From positions 1-12,385 of the forward strand of contig JAERMP010000037.1 in the NCBI GenBank assembly GCA_016844515.1: a stretch of 12,385 nt of DNA, written 5' to 3'. Below the pieces are notes generated by a model. It saw only the letters and a program-made list of their open reading frames with translations. It made no database searches and was not told the origin of the DNA. Shown here in pieces: positions 1 through 7,105 of this stretch. This DNA comes from Thermoleophilia bacterium. GTDB taxonomy: Bacteria > Actinomycetota > Thermoleophilia > Gaiellales > Gaiellaceae. The position numbers were made by a program, and so were the translations under genes. Positions within the stretch are counted from its first letter, which is position 1, and each line of letters opens with the position of its first letter.

Positions 1-105
1 GCCATACCGGAGATCTCCGCCGGAGAGCTGCACATCCCGAGCGGGCCAGGTTGGGGGATCGAGCTCAACGAAGACGTGCTTCGGGCACATCCCTGGCCTA
101 GATGA
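1..105 (+). CDS. C-terminal end of an enolase-superfamily (mandelate racemase / sugar-acid dehydratase-like) enzyme, partial
   Basis: Reading frame 1 is open from the window edge to a TGA at 103-105 and gives 34 residues. They include HIPSGPGWGIELNEDVL followed by RAHPW. A tail of the form 'Pro-x-Gly-Pro-Gly-(Leu/Trp)-Gly-(Ile/Val)-Glu-(Leu/Ile)-(Asn/Asp)-Glu-(Asp/Glu)' close to the stop is typical of the mandelate racemase / muconate lactonizing branch of the enolase superfamily, for example galactonate- and rhamnonate-dehydratase-like enzymes. These use a divalent metal to abstract a proton alpha to a carboxylate. The catalytic barrel lies outside the window, so the substrate cannot be named. 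The stop codon lies inside the left arm of the palindromic element at 98-267, so the last codon and the stop come from that element. The gene converges on the membrane protein at 282-2783. Confidence 0.65.
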   Translation, partial: AIPEISAGELHIPSGPGWGIELNEDVLRAHPWPR

Positions 106-267
106 TTGATTCCTAATCCCCGCACACGTGGATGGGGGCCTGCACGCGGCGCATCGCGGCCGCCCCGATCGGCATCAAGGCCTCCAGCCTTGCCACCGAT
201 CGCGTCGACCACGCTGCTTGGTGCAGTCCCTCCCCACGCACACGCGGATTAGGAATCAATCATCTAG
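98..267. repeat. Long palindromic (fold-back / MITE-like) element with 22-bp perfect terminal inverted repeats
   Basis: Positions 98-119 (beginning CTAGATGATTGATTCC) and 246-267 are perfect reverse complements. The symmetry continues inward imperfectly: 120-145 resembles the complement of 221-245, including GTGG and TGCAC blocks. A nested central hairpin follows: CGATCGG 166-172 pairs with 196-202, and CAAGGC 176-181 pairs with 187-192, around a 5-nt loop. The whole 170 bp is therefore nearly one concentric palindrome. Both ends carry CTAG. If TA (99-100 and 265-266) is a target duplication, the inserted body is 101-264 (164 bp) and the original site was CTAG, the target pattern known for IS630/Tc1-mariner elements. 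No credible ORF lies inside. The alternative is a large bidirectional terminator between the two convergent genes it separates. The palindrome is certain; its mobility is inferred. Confidence 0.8.
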
Positions 268-281
268 CGCCTGAGCCGCGC

Positions 282-2783
282 TTACGGGGATACGGAGACC
301 CGAACGGTGAGCTCGCTCTCCGCCTCGACCTTGATGGTCTCCGACACGGACACCGGCGCCGTTCGGCGGGCGATGACGATCAATGCCGCGCCTGCGACGA
401 CGTACGCGGCAAGTCCGGTCCAATAAGAAGCCGAGATGCCGTAGAACACGGCGATGCTCACCGCCAGGACGGACGCGCAGACCGAGGTCGCACCGTTGAC
501 TCCCCAGAGGAATGCTGTCGGCGCGCCCGGGCGGGTGGAGGCCGCTCGCATCCCGATCGCGAACGGCATGCCCAGAACGAGCCCGAGGGGAGCGAGAATC
601 GCCACCGACGTCGCGATACGAGCCGGAGTCGTCGCTCGAGCCATGCTCTCGACGATCGCGGGCGTGAGCAGTCCGATGGCGCTAACCGTGACCACCACTG
701 CGGCGAGCGCAGCGAGCGCCAGCCGCGGGCGGCCCGGGTCTGCCAGGCGTGAGCTGGCCATGCTGCCGATTCCGCTGAAGACGAGCAACGAGAACAACAC
801 GACCGTTAGCGCGTACGTCGGATGGCCGAGGAAGACGGTCAGGCGCTGGAGCTGCGAGATCTCGACGAGCAGGAAGCCGAGGCCGATCCCGGCGAAGTAG
901 GCGTAGAAGGGCCCCATCCCCCGGTGGGCTTCGCGGTCGGTCGTGAGGAGCAATGGGATCAGGATGAAGCCGAGGGCGAGGCCGAGGACGGTCGCCGCTA
1001 GGAGCCCCAGCACGAGAACGGGACGCGTCGAGTCGTCACTCGCGAGCCCCTCGCCGCCCAGCAGAGTCCCGAGGCTCGCCATCTGGAAAAAGAACGGTCT
1101 GTTGTCCGTCGGAGGCGACACGTCTTCCTTGAACGTGGCGACCGCCGCCGCCGGACCTTCGGGCGCGACGAGCGCTGCGAACTGCTCGGTGGCCGCTTCG
1201 TTCACCGTGAGCACTGGCGTGAAGCCGAGCGACTTCGTCACGCGGTCGAGCGTCGCGCGGTCGGTGGCCGAGAACGGCTCCTCGCTCGCGAGCAGCGTGA
1301 CGGCGCTCGCTTCCGCGTCGTTCGGGGAGGCTTTATAGAGGAGGATGTGGTCTCGCGGGCGGTCGACACCGCGCTCCGCGAGCACCTGCGCGGCGAGCGC
1401 GGTCATGCGATATGCCTCGAGAGGCTTCTTCCTCCCCGGCACGTCGTACCAGCGCGAGACCGAGAGGATCCCGCCCGGCTCCAGCCGGTCGAAGAAGACG
1501 TTCCAGGCCTCGGTCGTGTAGAGCGAGTTCTCGCTCAACGCGTAGGCGCCCGCGGAGGAGGCGGCCCACGTATCGATGAGCGAGATCTGGATGACGTCAT
1601 AGGTCCGATCGCTACGGGAGACGTAGCTCCGCGCCTCGTCGTTGACAAAACGAACGCGCGGGTTTCGGTCGAGGTGGCCGGTAAAGTCGCCGAAGTCCCC
1701 GTTCGTCGCCTCGAGGATGTTGCCGTTGATCTCGACCCCGGTGACCGAGCGCTGGTCGAACTCGAGCGCAGAGAGGATGTCGCGCCCGCCCCCTACCCCG
1801 ATAACGAGCACGTCCGCGTCGCGTCTAACGTGATGGGCTAGGTTGGACAGGTCGTAGCGCAGGTAGTCGGTCGCCTCAGCGTCGCCGTTGTAGCGGGTGA
1901 GGCCAGTGCTCGCAGCGCTGTCGATTACGAGCACGCGCTCCTCGACTCGCACGTCGTCCGGCAGTGTGCGGCTCATACCGACGCCGGGCGGTGACTGCGG
2001 GCCGCCTGCGAAGTCATCGACCGTGACCCTCGAGTACGCGTTCCACTTCTCGTACGCATGGCTCGGGTCGGCCTCGCCCTTCGCCCAGATGATCCGAAGC
2101 AGCGGCTGCCCGCGCGCGTGGAGCGCTCCGTTCAAGGCGGCGAACCCACCGAATGCAACGATTGCAGCCAACGCGAGCGACATGCCTCGCCGGCTCCCGG
2201 CGTCAGCCGCGAAGAGAAGCGCCCCGAGAGCCGCGAACGCTCCGATCGCGATCACCAGGCTCGGGCCGTCCAGGAAGAAGAAGAGGACGACGAGCAGCAG
2301 GCAGCCGAGCGCTGCCCCCACCAGGTCAGTTGCGTAGAGGCGGTTTACCTGCGCCGGGAAGCGCGTGAGCGCGAGGCATACGACGACACCGCTCAGGACG
2401 AACGGGATCGAGACGACACTGCAGGTGAGGACGATCGACCATGCGCCGGCGAGGTTCGGCTCCGGAACGAACGGGATCGTCAACTGGGTGACGAAGCAGA
2501 CCGCGAGCGAGATGCTGAAGAGCAGGGCGTAGAGCCAGAGTCGCGACCTCACGTCCTCGTCCCGGAAGCGGTCCGGCTTCAGGTACACGACGAGTGCTCC
2601 CACGGTCAGGCCGAACAGTGCGAGCGAGATCGCGACGAACGCGAAGTGGTACCACATGGTCACGCTGAACACGCGCGTCAGTGCGATCTCGTACATCAGC
2701 GTCGAGACCGTGATCAGGAAGAGCCCGGAGTAGGTACCGGGGCGGGCGCGAAGACCTGGGCTCAACGGTGTCAGGTTGGTCAC
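282..2783 (-). CDS. Polytopic membrane protein with central spermidine-synthase-like SAM-binding domain
   Basis: An 833-residue protein starting at GTG 2783 and ending at TAA 284-282. The N-terminal quarter is hydrophobic, with about six or seven likely membrane segments between residues 18 and 220, including the stretch LTRVFSVTMWYHFAF. A soluble Rossmann domain follows at about 285-560. It has a glycine-rich SAM/aminopropyl-donor loop (VLVIGVGGGRD, 325-335), the acidic strand VTGVEIN (347-353), NDEARSYV (381-388) and DVIQISLIDTW (396-406). A second block of about six segments fills roughly 590-815. This is the large membrane-fused form often annotated 'spermidine synthase', known from several soil bacteria. 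The fold is clear, but true aminopropyl transfer to polyamines is not established for this architecture. It is about three times the length of a soluble spermidine synthase. It is transcribed away from the methyltransferase at 2895, with 111 bp between the starts. Confidence 0.85.
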   Translation of the reverse strand: MTNLTPLSPGLRARPGTYSGLFLITVSTLMYEIALTRVFSVTMWYHFAFVAISLALFGLTVGALVVYLKPDRFRDEDVRSRLWLYALLFSISLAVCFVTQLTIPFVPEPNLAGAWSIVLTCSVVSIPFVLSGVVVCLALTRFPAQVNRLYATDLVGAALGCLLLVVLFFFLDGPSLVIAIGAFAALGALLFAADAGSRRGMSLALAAIVAFGGFAALNGALHARGQPLLRIIWAKGEADPSHAYEKWNAYSRVTVDDFAGGPQSPPGVGMSRTLPDDVRVEERVLVIDSAASTGLTRYNGDAEATDYLRYDLSNLAHHVRRDADVLVIGVGGGRDILSALEFDQRSVTGVEINGNILEATNGDFGDFTGHLDRNPRVRFVNDEARSYVSRSDRTYDVIQISLIDTWAASSAGAYALSENSLYTTEAWNVFFDRLEPGGILSVSRWYDVPGRKKPLEAYRMTALAAQVLAERGVDRPRDHILLYKASPNDAEASAVTLLASEEPFSATDRATLDRVTKSLGFTPVLTVNEAATEQFAALVAPEGPAAAVATFKEDVSPPTDNRPFFFQMASLGTLLGGEGLASDDSTRPVLVLGLLAATVLGLALGFILIPLLLTTDREAHRGMGPFYAYFAGIGLGFLLVEISQLQRLTVFLGHPTYALTVVLFSLLVFSGIGSMASSRLADPGRPRLALAALAAVVVTVSAIGLLTPAIVESMARATTPARIATSVAILAPLGLVLGMPFAIGMRAASTRPGAPTAFLWGVNGATSVCASVLAVSIAVFYGISASYWTGLAAYVVAGAALIVIARRTAPVSVSETIKVEAESELTVRVSVSP

Positions 2784-2843
2784 TTGGCCATTGCTCGGGG
2801 TCGCGTCGGGATTCTCGCTGTTCCAGTGGACGAGGCTGAATGT

Positions 2844-2861
2844 CGGGCGCCGGTTCGCCCG
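2844..2861. other. Short perfect inverted repeat in a divergent promoter region
   Basis: CGGGCG (2844-2849) and CGCCCG (2856-2861) are perfect complements around a 6-nt loop, CCGGTT. They sit between the divergently transcribed membrane protein and methyltransferase, directly before a TACGGT hexamer at 2863-2868. This could be an operator or a chance GC-rich repeat. The rest of the 111-bp gap shows nothing further. Confidence 0.3.
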
Positions 2862-2862
2862 T

Positions 2863-2868
2863 TACGGT
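2863..2868 (+). promoter_or_regulatory. Possible -10 element for the methyltransferase gene
   Basis: TACGGT fits the TANNNT pattern of primary-sigma promoters in high-GC bacteria and lies 26 nt before the ATG at 2895. No convincing -35 is seen. A GAGG at 2883-2886, 8 nt before the ATG, can act as ribosome binding site and supports this start. Confidence 0.3.
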
Positions 2869-2894
2869 TCACGAATCATGGCGAGGCCGGCTCG

Positions 2895-3683
2895 ATGAAG
2901 CGGATTGCGAGACGAGCGGCCTGGTCGGCCGCAGTTCGGCTCGGGCTGCAGGTCTACGAACCGAGCCCGGAGAATCTGCCCCGACTCGACGAGCTCACCG
3001 AGTACGTCGAGGACCCGCGGCCGGTGAGCGACGATCGAGCGACGACGGCCACGGACGATCTTCCCGACCTCACGTTGCTGCCCGACGCGCTCGAGGAGGT
3101 TCTCGAGATCGACAGATTCAGGGGGTTGCGGGTTCTGGAAGTAGGGCCGAAGTACGGCGTCCACGCACGCTGGATCGACACGAAGCTCGAGCCCTCTGAG
3201 CTCGTGTTCTCCGACTTCGCCTCGGATCAGCACCTGCACGCGAAGTGGGTCGACGGCCTTCGGAGCCCGCACCGATTCGTCTACGGCGATCTCCGTGAAG
3301 CGCAGGAGTTACTCGAGCTCGAGCCGTTCGACCTCGTCTTCTTCCTCGGCGTGCTCTACCACTCGATCCACCATCTCCCGCTCCTCGGGATGCTCAACCG
3401 CGTCACGAAGCCCGGCGGTTCGATGCTGCTCGAGACGACCGTCGACTCCCGTCCCGATGCGCTCGTGCGGCTGCGCTGGCATCCCGACACCGGGAAGGCG
3501 AAGGGGGTGCCATCGATTCAGGCTGTCCGGCTCGAGCTCGCGTGGACGGGCTGGCGGAAGGTGCGCCGCTTCACGGGCTACCGGCCCGGAACGAGCGAAG
3601 CGCTCTTCCTATGCGACAAGACGGACGAGCTCCACGAGGGCGCGGATCTCGCGGACGTCGTCACGCCGCATCGTGCTCGATAG
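2895..3683 (+). CDS. Class I SAM-dependent methyltransferase
   Basis: A 262-residue protein. The frame is open far upstream, but that part runs antisense to the membrane protein. ATG 2895 is chosen for its position 8 nt after a GAGG and because the protein-like sequence begins there. Motif I is VLEVGPKYG (80-88), where the SAM-binding loop follows the first strand. The post-motif segment FDLVFFLGVLYHSIHH (145-160) and the PGGSMLLET strand (173-181) complete a Rossmann methyltransferase core. The 'GVLYH' signature recalls the tRNA-wobble-uridine CmoB/DUF1698 group, but similar motifs occur in many sugar and small-molecule methyltransferases, so the substrate is unknown. Its place next to transketolase and glycosyltransferase genes suggests a sugar or glycan substrate (inference). 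A hairpin follows 9 bp after the stop, so it may be a single-gene transcript. Confidence 0.85.
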   Translation: MKRIARRAAWSAAVRLGLQVYEPSPENLPRLDELTEYVEDPRPVSDDRATTATDDLPDLTLLPDALEEVLEIDRFRGLRVLEVGPKYGVHARWIDTKLEPSELVFSDFASDQHLHAKWVDGLRSPHRFVYGDLREAQELLELEPFDLVFFLGVLYHSIHHLPLLGMLNRVTKPGGSMLLETTVDSRPDALVRLRWHPDTGKAKGVPSIQAVRLELAWTGWRKVRRFTGYRPGTSEALFLCDKTDELHEGADLADVVTPHRAR

Positions 3684-3691
3684 CTGCGCAA

Positions 3692-3721
3692 GATCGGAAT
3701 CCGCTCGCGCAGATTCCGATC
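3692..3721 (+). terminator. Perfect 10-bp stem hairpin after the methyltransferase gene
   Basis: GATCGGAATC (3692-3701) and GATTCCGATC (3712-3721) are exact complements around a 10-nt loop. It starts 9 bp after the methyltransferase stop and ends about 80 bp before the transketolase start. No T-tract follows, so this is either a tract-less terminator of the kind proposed for high-GC bacteria or an RNA stability element. Confidence 0.45.
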
Positions 3722-3786
3722 GCGCGAACATCCCTGAAGGCGCCCGCTTCGCGACCGCGGCGCTCCTCTTTAGATCGAGCCTTAGC

Positions 3787-3792
3787 TAGCGT
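3787..3792 (+). promoter_or_regulatory. Possible -10 element for the transketolase-glycosyltransferase pair
   Basis: TAGCGT (3787-3792), inside TAGCTAGCGT, matches TANNNT and lies 11 nt before the GTG start at 3804, which would give a near-leaderless transcript. No Shine-Dalgarno sequence is visible before this GTG and an in-frame TAG (3783-3785) excludes an earlier start, which fits leaderless initiation. The assignment is from pattern only. Confidence 0.3.
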
Positions 3793-3803
3793 CCCTGGAT
3801 GTC

Positions 3804-5747
3804 GTGACCCAGCTCTCGCTGATCCCGAAGTCCGAGTTCGACCGCGTCCCGGCGTCAAACGCAGAGCGAGACGACCGCCTCGCTCTCTTCGCAGACATGT
3901 GTCGATTGAACGCGCTGGTCGCCGTGAAGCGCGCTGGATCGGGCCACCTCGGATCCAGCTTCAGCGCCATGGACGTGGTGGCGTTCCTGCTCTTCGAGAA
4001 GCTAGACACTTCCCGGCTCGGCTGGGACCACCCCGATCGCGACGTCTACTTCTCGTCCAAGGGTCATGACGTTCCCGGTCTCTACGCCGCGCTCTTTGCG
4101 CTCGGCGTCATTCCCCGGGAGCGATTCCTTCGCCTACGCCGACTCGGGGGCCTCGACGGTCACCCGGACGTCGGTGTGCCCGGAATCGAGGCAAACTCGG
4201 GCTCGCTCGGCATGGGGATCTCGAAGGGTCGGGGAATCGCCTGGGCGAAGCGCCACCTCGGCCGCCGAGGTCGCGTGGTCGTCATGACCGGCGACGGCGA
4301 GCTCCAGGAAGGACAGAACTACGAGGGGCTCCAGGCGGCCGCCCAGGAACGGCTCAGCAATCTGACAGTCGTCGTGGATCGCAACGAGCTCCAATCCGAC
4401 AAGCCGACCGACCAGATCGTGTCGCTCGGCGAGCTAGAAGACCGGTTCCGCGTCTTCGGCTGGCACGTCGAGACGTGCGACGGGCACGACACCAACGCTC
4501 TGCGCGAGACGTTCGCGTCGTTTCGCGAGATCGACGATCGGCCTCAGGCGCTCGTGGCACGAACGATCAAGGGGAAGGGTGTGTCGTTCATGGAGCATCC
4601 GGTCGCGCTCGAGGCGGGTGGCGGTACGTACCGCTGGCACGCGGGGGCGCCGGACGACGACTCGTTCGAGCGGGCCTTCGCCGAGCTCGTTGGGCGAATC
4701 GAAGAGCGGTTTAGCGCGATCGGCCTCGGCCCTCTCGCGCTCGAGCCCGTCGATGTCGCGGACGATCGGCCGGAGACACTCGAGGGGGAGCCGGAGTCCG
4801 GGGCGGGAATGCGGCCGAAGGTGACCCATGGGTACGTCGTCGATGCATACGGAGACGAGCTGATTCGACTTGGATCAAAGCACGAGCATCTAGTCGTCCT
4901 CGATGCCGACCTGGCTTCGGACTGCCGGGTGCGCGGCTTCGAGCTCGAGTATCCCGATCGGTTTCTTGAGTGTGGCATCGCAGAACAGGACATGGTCTCG
5001 GCCGCCGCCGGCCTCGCTCGTCACGGACTCCTTCCGGTCGTGAACTCCTTCGCGTCGTTCCTCGCCTCGCGCGCGAACGAACAGATCTACAACCAGGCGA
5101 GCGAGGGCACGAAGGTGATCTATGCCCTGCACTACGCAGGGCTGATCCCTGCCGGTCCGGGCAAGTCGCACCAGTCGGTGCGTGACATCTCGCTCCTCGC
5201 CGCGTTGCCGAATATGACCATCGTCCAACCGGCGAGTCCGGATCAGACGCGGGCTCTTCTCCGCTGGGCGGTGGAGGAAGCGACCGAGAGCGTCGCGATC
5301 CGGCTTGCAATAGGGCCGTCTCCACGGCAGATCGAGCTGCCGGAGGAGGTCCATCCGGGACGCGGTGCGCTGGTGCGCCACGGACGAGAAGCGATCCTGT
5401 TCGCCTACGGCCCGGTGATGCTCCACGAGGCGCTCACTGCATCCGAGCTGCTCGAACGACAGGAAGTCGGGCTCGCGGTTGCCAACATGCCCTGGCTCAA
5501 CCGCATCGATCGCGGATGGCTCGCCGAGACCGTACGCGAGTACGAACACGTTTTCGTGCTGGAGGATCACGCCTCGGTGGGTGGGCTCGGAGACGTGCTC
5601 CGGCGCGAGCTCGTCGGAATCCCGGTGACCGTGTTCGGCGTCGAAGGCTGGCCTGCGTGTGGGACACCGACCGAGGCTCTTCGCGCGCACCGCCTCGACG
5701 GCGCAGCGCTCGCTCACCGGGTCCTGCAGCTCGTCGGGACCGGTTGA
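3804..5747 (+). CDS. Transketolase (single-chain fusion of split-type halves)
   Basis: A 647-residue protein from GTG 3804. Transketolases use thiamine diphosphate to move two-carbon ketol units between sugars. The N-terminal PP domain shows SGHLG (46-50), SKGHD (85-89), GHPD (119-122), GSLGMGIS (133-140) and the cofactor motif GDGELQEGQ (163-171) with Asn194 in VVDRNELQ (190-197). A variable, acidic linker covers about 300-338. The pyrimidine domain has the catalytic glutamate (Glu394) in ECGIAEQDM (389-397) and a PGKSHQS segment (452-458) where most family members have GPTHQ. Total length is close to ordinary transketolases (about 660), but GDGELQEGQ and VDRN-LQ resemble the enzymes encoded as two separate subunits. 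The stop overlaps the next start (TGATG, 5745-5749), so it is translationally coupled to the glycosyltransferase. That location suggests a role in making an unusual sugar for a surface glycan rather than housekeeping pentose phosphate metabolism (inference). Confidence 0.9.
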   Translation: MTQLSLIPKSEFDRVPASNAERDDRLALFADMCRLNALVAVKRAGSGHLGSSFSAMDVVAFLLFEKLDTSRLGWDHPDRDVYFSSKGHDVPGLYAALFALGVIPRERFLRLRRLGGLDGHPDVGVPGIEANSGSLGMGISKGRGIAWAKRHLGRRGRVVVMTGDGELQEGQNYEGLQAAAQERLSNLTVVVDRNELQSDKPTDQIVSLGELEDRFRVFGWHVETCDGHDTNALRETFASFREIDDRPQALVARTIKGKGVSFMEHPVALEAGGGTYRWHAGAPDDDSFERAFAELVGRIEERFSAIGLGPLALEPVDVADDRPETLEGEPESGAGMRPKVTHGYVVDAYGDELIRLGSKHEHLVVLDADLASDCRVRGFELEYPDRFLECGIAEQDMVSAAAGLARHGLLPVVNSFASFLASRANEQIYNQASEGTKVIYALHYAGLIPAGPGKSHQSVRDISLLAALPNMTIVQPASPDQTRALLRWAVEEATESVAIRLAIGPSPRQIELPEEVHPGRGALVRHGREAILFAYGPVMLHEALTASELLERQEVGLAVANMPWLNRIDRGWLAETVREYEHVFVLEDHASVGGLGDVLRRELVGIPVTVFGVEGWPACGTPTEALRAHRLDGAALAHRVLQLVGTG

Positions 5748-7105
5748 TGGCGGTCTGGCTCGTCCTTCCGGACAAGCTCACGATCCGCCTCTTCTTCGAC
5801 ACCGGGATCGTCGAGGACCTCTGTGAGCGTCTCGAAGGACGCCTCGTGACGGTGTTCCCCAACCGGGAGGAAGCGAAGGATTGGGAATCGCGCATCAGCA
5901 CGCCGGTCCTCTACCGATCCGACCTCCTTCCCATGCACGTCGGTGCTGGCGAAAGGGTGGTCCGCCGGATCGATCGCGCGCTCGATCACCTTCTCGGCTA
6001 CTACCCCCTCGCGATTCGTCTCAACCATCGCCACGGATTCCATCTCGACCGCATGACCGCAGGGCACCCGAACTGGATGCTGGACTCGGCGAGAGACAGT
6101 GGCATTCCCCATTGGGGGTGGGTCGAACGCGTCATGAAACACTGGCACTTCAGCCCTCGCCGGTACGTCCCGCATGAGCTCTACCAGCGGATGCGACAGG
6201 AGTGCGATGCGCTTGTTCTCTCGAATGTCCAGCCGCATGCTGCCGTGCCCTTCCTCCTCGGCGCGAGACGGCTGGGCCTGCCGATCGTCGCCCACGTCGC
6301 GAGCTGGGATCACACTGTCGGTAAAGGTGTAATCGCGCCTTTCTGTCACGACTACATCGTCCAGAACGACGCGATGAGAGACGATCTCGGCCGCTACCAC
6401 GGCATCGGTCCGGAGCGCGTTACCGTGACGGGCTGGCCTCAGACTGACATCTATCACCGTCGGCGCCCACGCGTGGATTACGAAGAGCTGGTTCGCTCGC
6501 TCGGGCTGGATCTGTCAGCCCCGCTGGTCGTTGTCATGGGGAACACACCAGCCAACACGCCCTATGAGCGGCAGTTCATCGAGAGGCTTCTTTCCTGGTG
6601 GGAGGCCGAGGCTCGCGGTCGGGTGTCTCTCCTGTTCCGTCCCCATCCGCGCGACCGTGACTGGAAGGAGAGGTTTCGCCCGGCGCTGGAGACGTCCGGT
6701 GTGGCCGTGCAGGAGGCCAGCTTCACGGACTTCGACGCACTCGTGACGCTCCTGCAGCACTGTGACTGCGTCGTCGCCAACGCGGGCACGATCCTGCTCG
6801 AGGCGCTTCTTGCCGACCGTCCTGCGGTCTGCGTCCTCTACGACGAGGGAGCAGACCCGGGGGAGTCGTTTGCGATGAAGAACCTGCTCGGCGAGCACTA
6901 CCGCGAGCTCGCGGCTTCGGAGGCGTTCTATCGCGCGGACCGCTTCGAGGAGGTTGTCGCCGGCATCGAGCGTGCTCTCGCCAATCCTTCCGAACTGGCG
7001 AGCGAGCGGCGGCGAGTCGCGCGCGAGGTCGTGGGCGGGGTGGACGGCCGGGCCGCCGAGCGCGTCGCCGACGCGATCATCACAACGGTCGGACGGGCCT
7101 CGTAG
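5747..7105 (+). CDS. GT-B-fold glycosyltransferase / CDP-glycerol glycerophosphotransferase-like protein
   Basis: A 452-residue protein with ATG 5747-5749 sharing one base with the transketolase stop. A longer open frame runs back to 5516 but only overlaps transketolase coding sequence. The N-terminal half (1-210) has LVLSNVQPHAAVPFLLGAR (157-174) and a SWDHTVGKG segment (186-194) like the 'SWDN-T-KG' motif of GT-B polysaccharide enzymes. The C-terminal half has VVVMGNTPAN (261-270), LLFRPHPRD (295-303) and VVANAGTILLEALL (342-355), the nucleotide-binding region shared by UDP-GlcNAc-epimerase-like and CDP-glycerol-transferase-like folds. No membrane segment or signal peptide is seen, so it is probably cytoplasmic or membrane-peripheral. 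The donor is not predictable. The 3' end overlaps the convergent sulfotransferase gene by 26 bp. Confidence 0.75.
   Translation: MAVWLVLPDKLTIRLFFDTGIVEDLCERLEGRLVTVFPNREEAKDWESRISTPVLYRSDLLPMHVGAGERVVRRIDRALDHLLGYYPLAIRLNHRHGFHLDRMTAGHPNWMLDSARDSGIPHWGWVERVMKHWHFSPRRYVPHELYQRMRQECDALVLSNVQPHAAVPFLLGARRLGLPIVAHVASWDHTVGKGVIAPFCHDYIVQNDAMRDDLGRYHGIGPERVTVTGWPQTDIYHRRRPRVDYEELVRSLGLDLSAPLVVVMGNTPANTPYERQFIERLLSWWEAEARGRVSLLFRPHPRDRDWKERFRPALETSGVAVQEASFTDFDALVTLLQHCDCVVANAGTILLEALLADRPAVCVLYDEGADPGESFAMKNLLGEHYRELAASEAFYRADRFEEVVAGIERALANPSELASERRRVAREVVGGVDGRAAERVADAIITTVGRAS

Noticed and set aside
98..267. CRISPR or attachment-site interpretation of the repeated ends
   Set aside because: There are only two copies, in inverted orientation, with no array periodicity and no integrase or tRNA gene nearby.
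132..752. Plus-strand 206-residue open frame
   Set aside because: It starts in the palindrome and then runs antisense to the membrane protein. Its composition (many Arg, Asp, Ser) is typical of a GC-rich shadow frame.
2058..2894. Upstream extension of the methyltransferase frame to an ATG at 2058
   Set aside because: The extension is antisense to the membrane-protein gene and encodes low-complexity Arg/Glu-rich sequence. Methyltransferase-like sequence begins near 2895.
4890..5717. Minus-strand 275-residue open frame
   Set aside because: It lies wholly inside the transketolase gene, whose motifs are unmistakable, and it has no recognisable domain.
5714..6457. Minus-strand 247-residue open frame
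   Set aside because: It is antisense to the GT-B glycosyltransferase and has no family signature.
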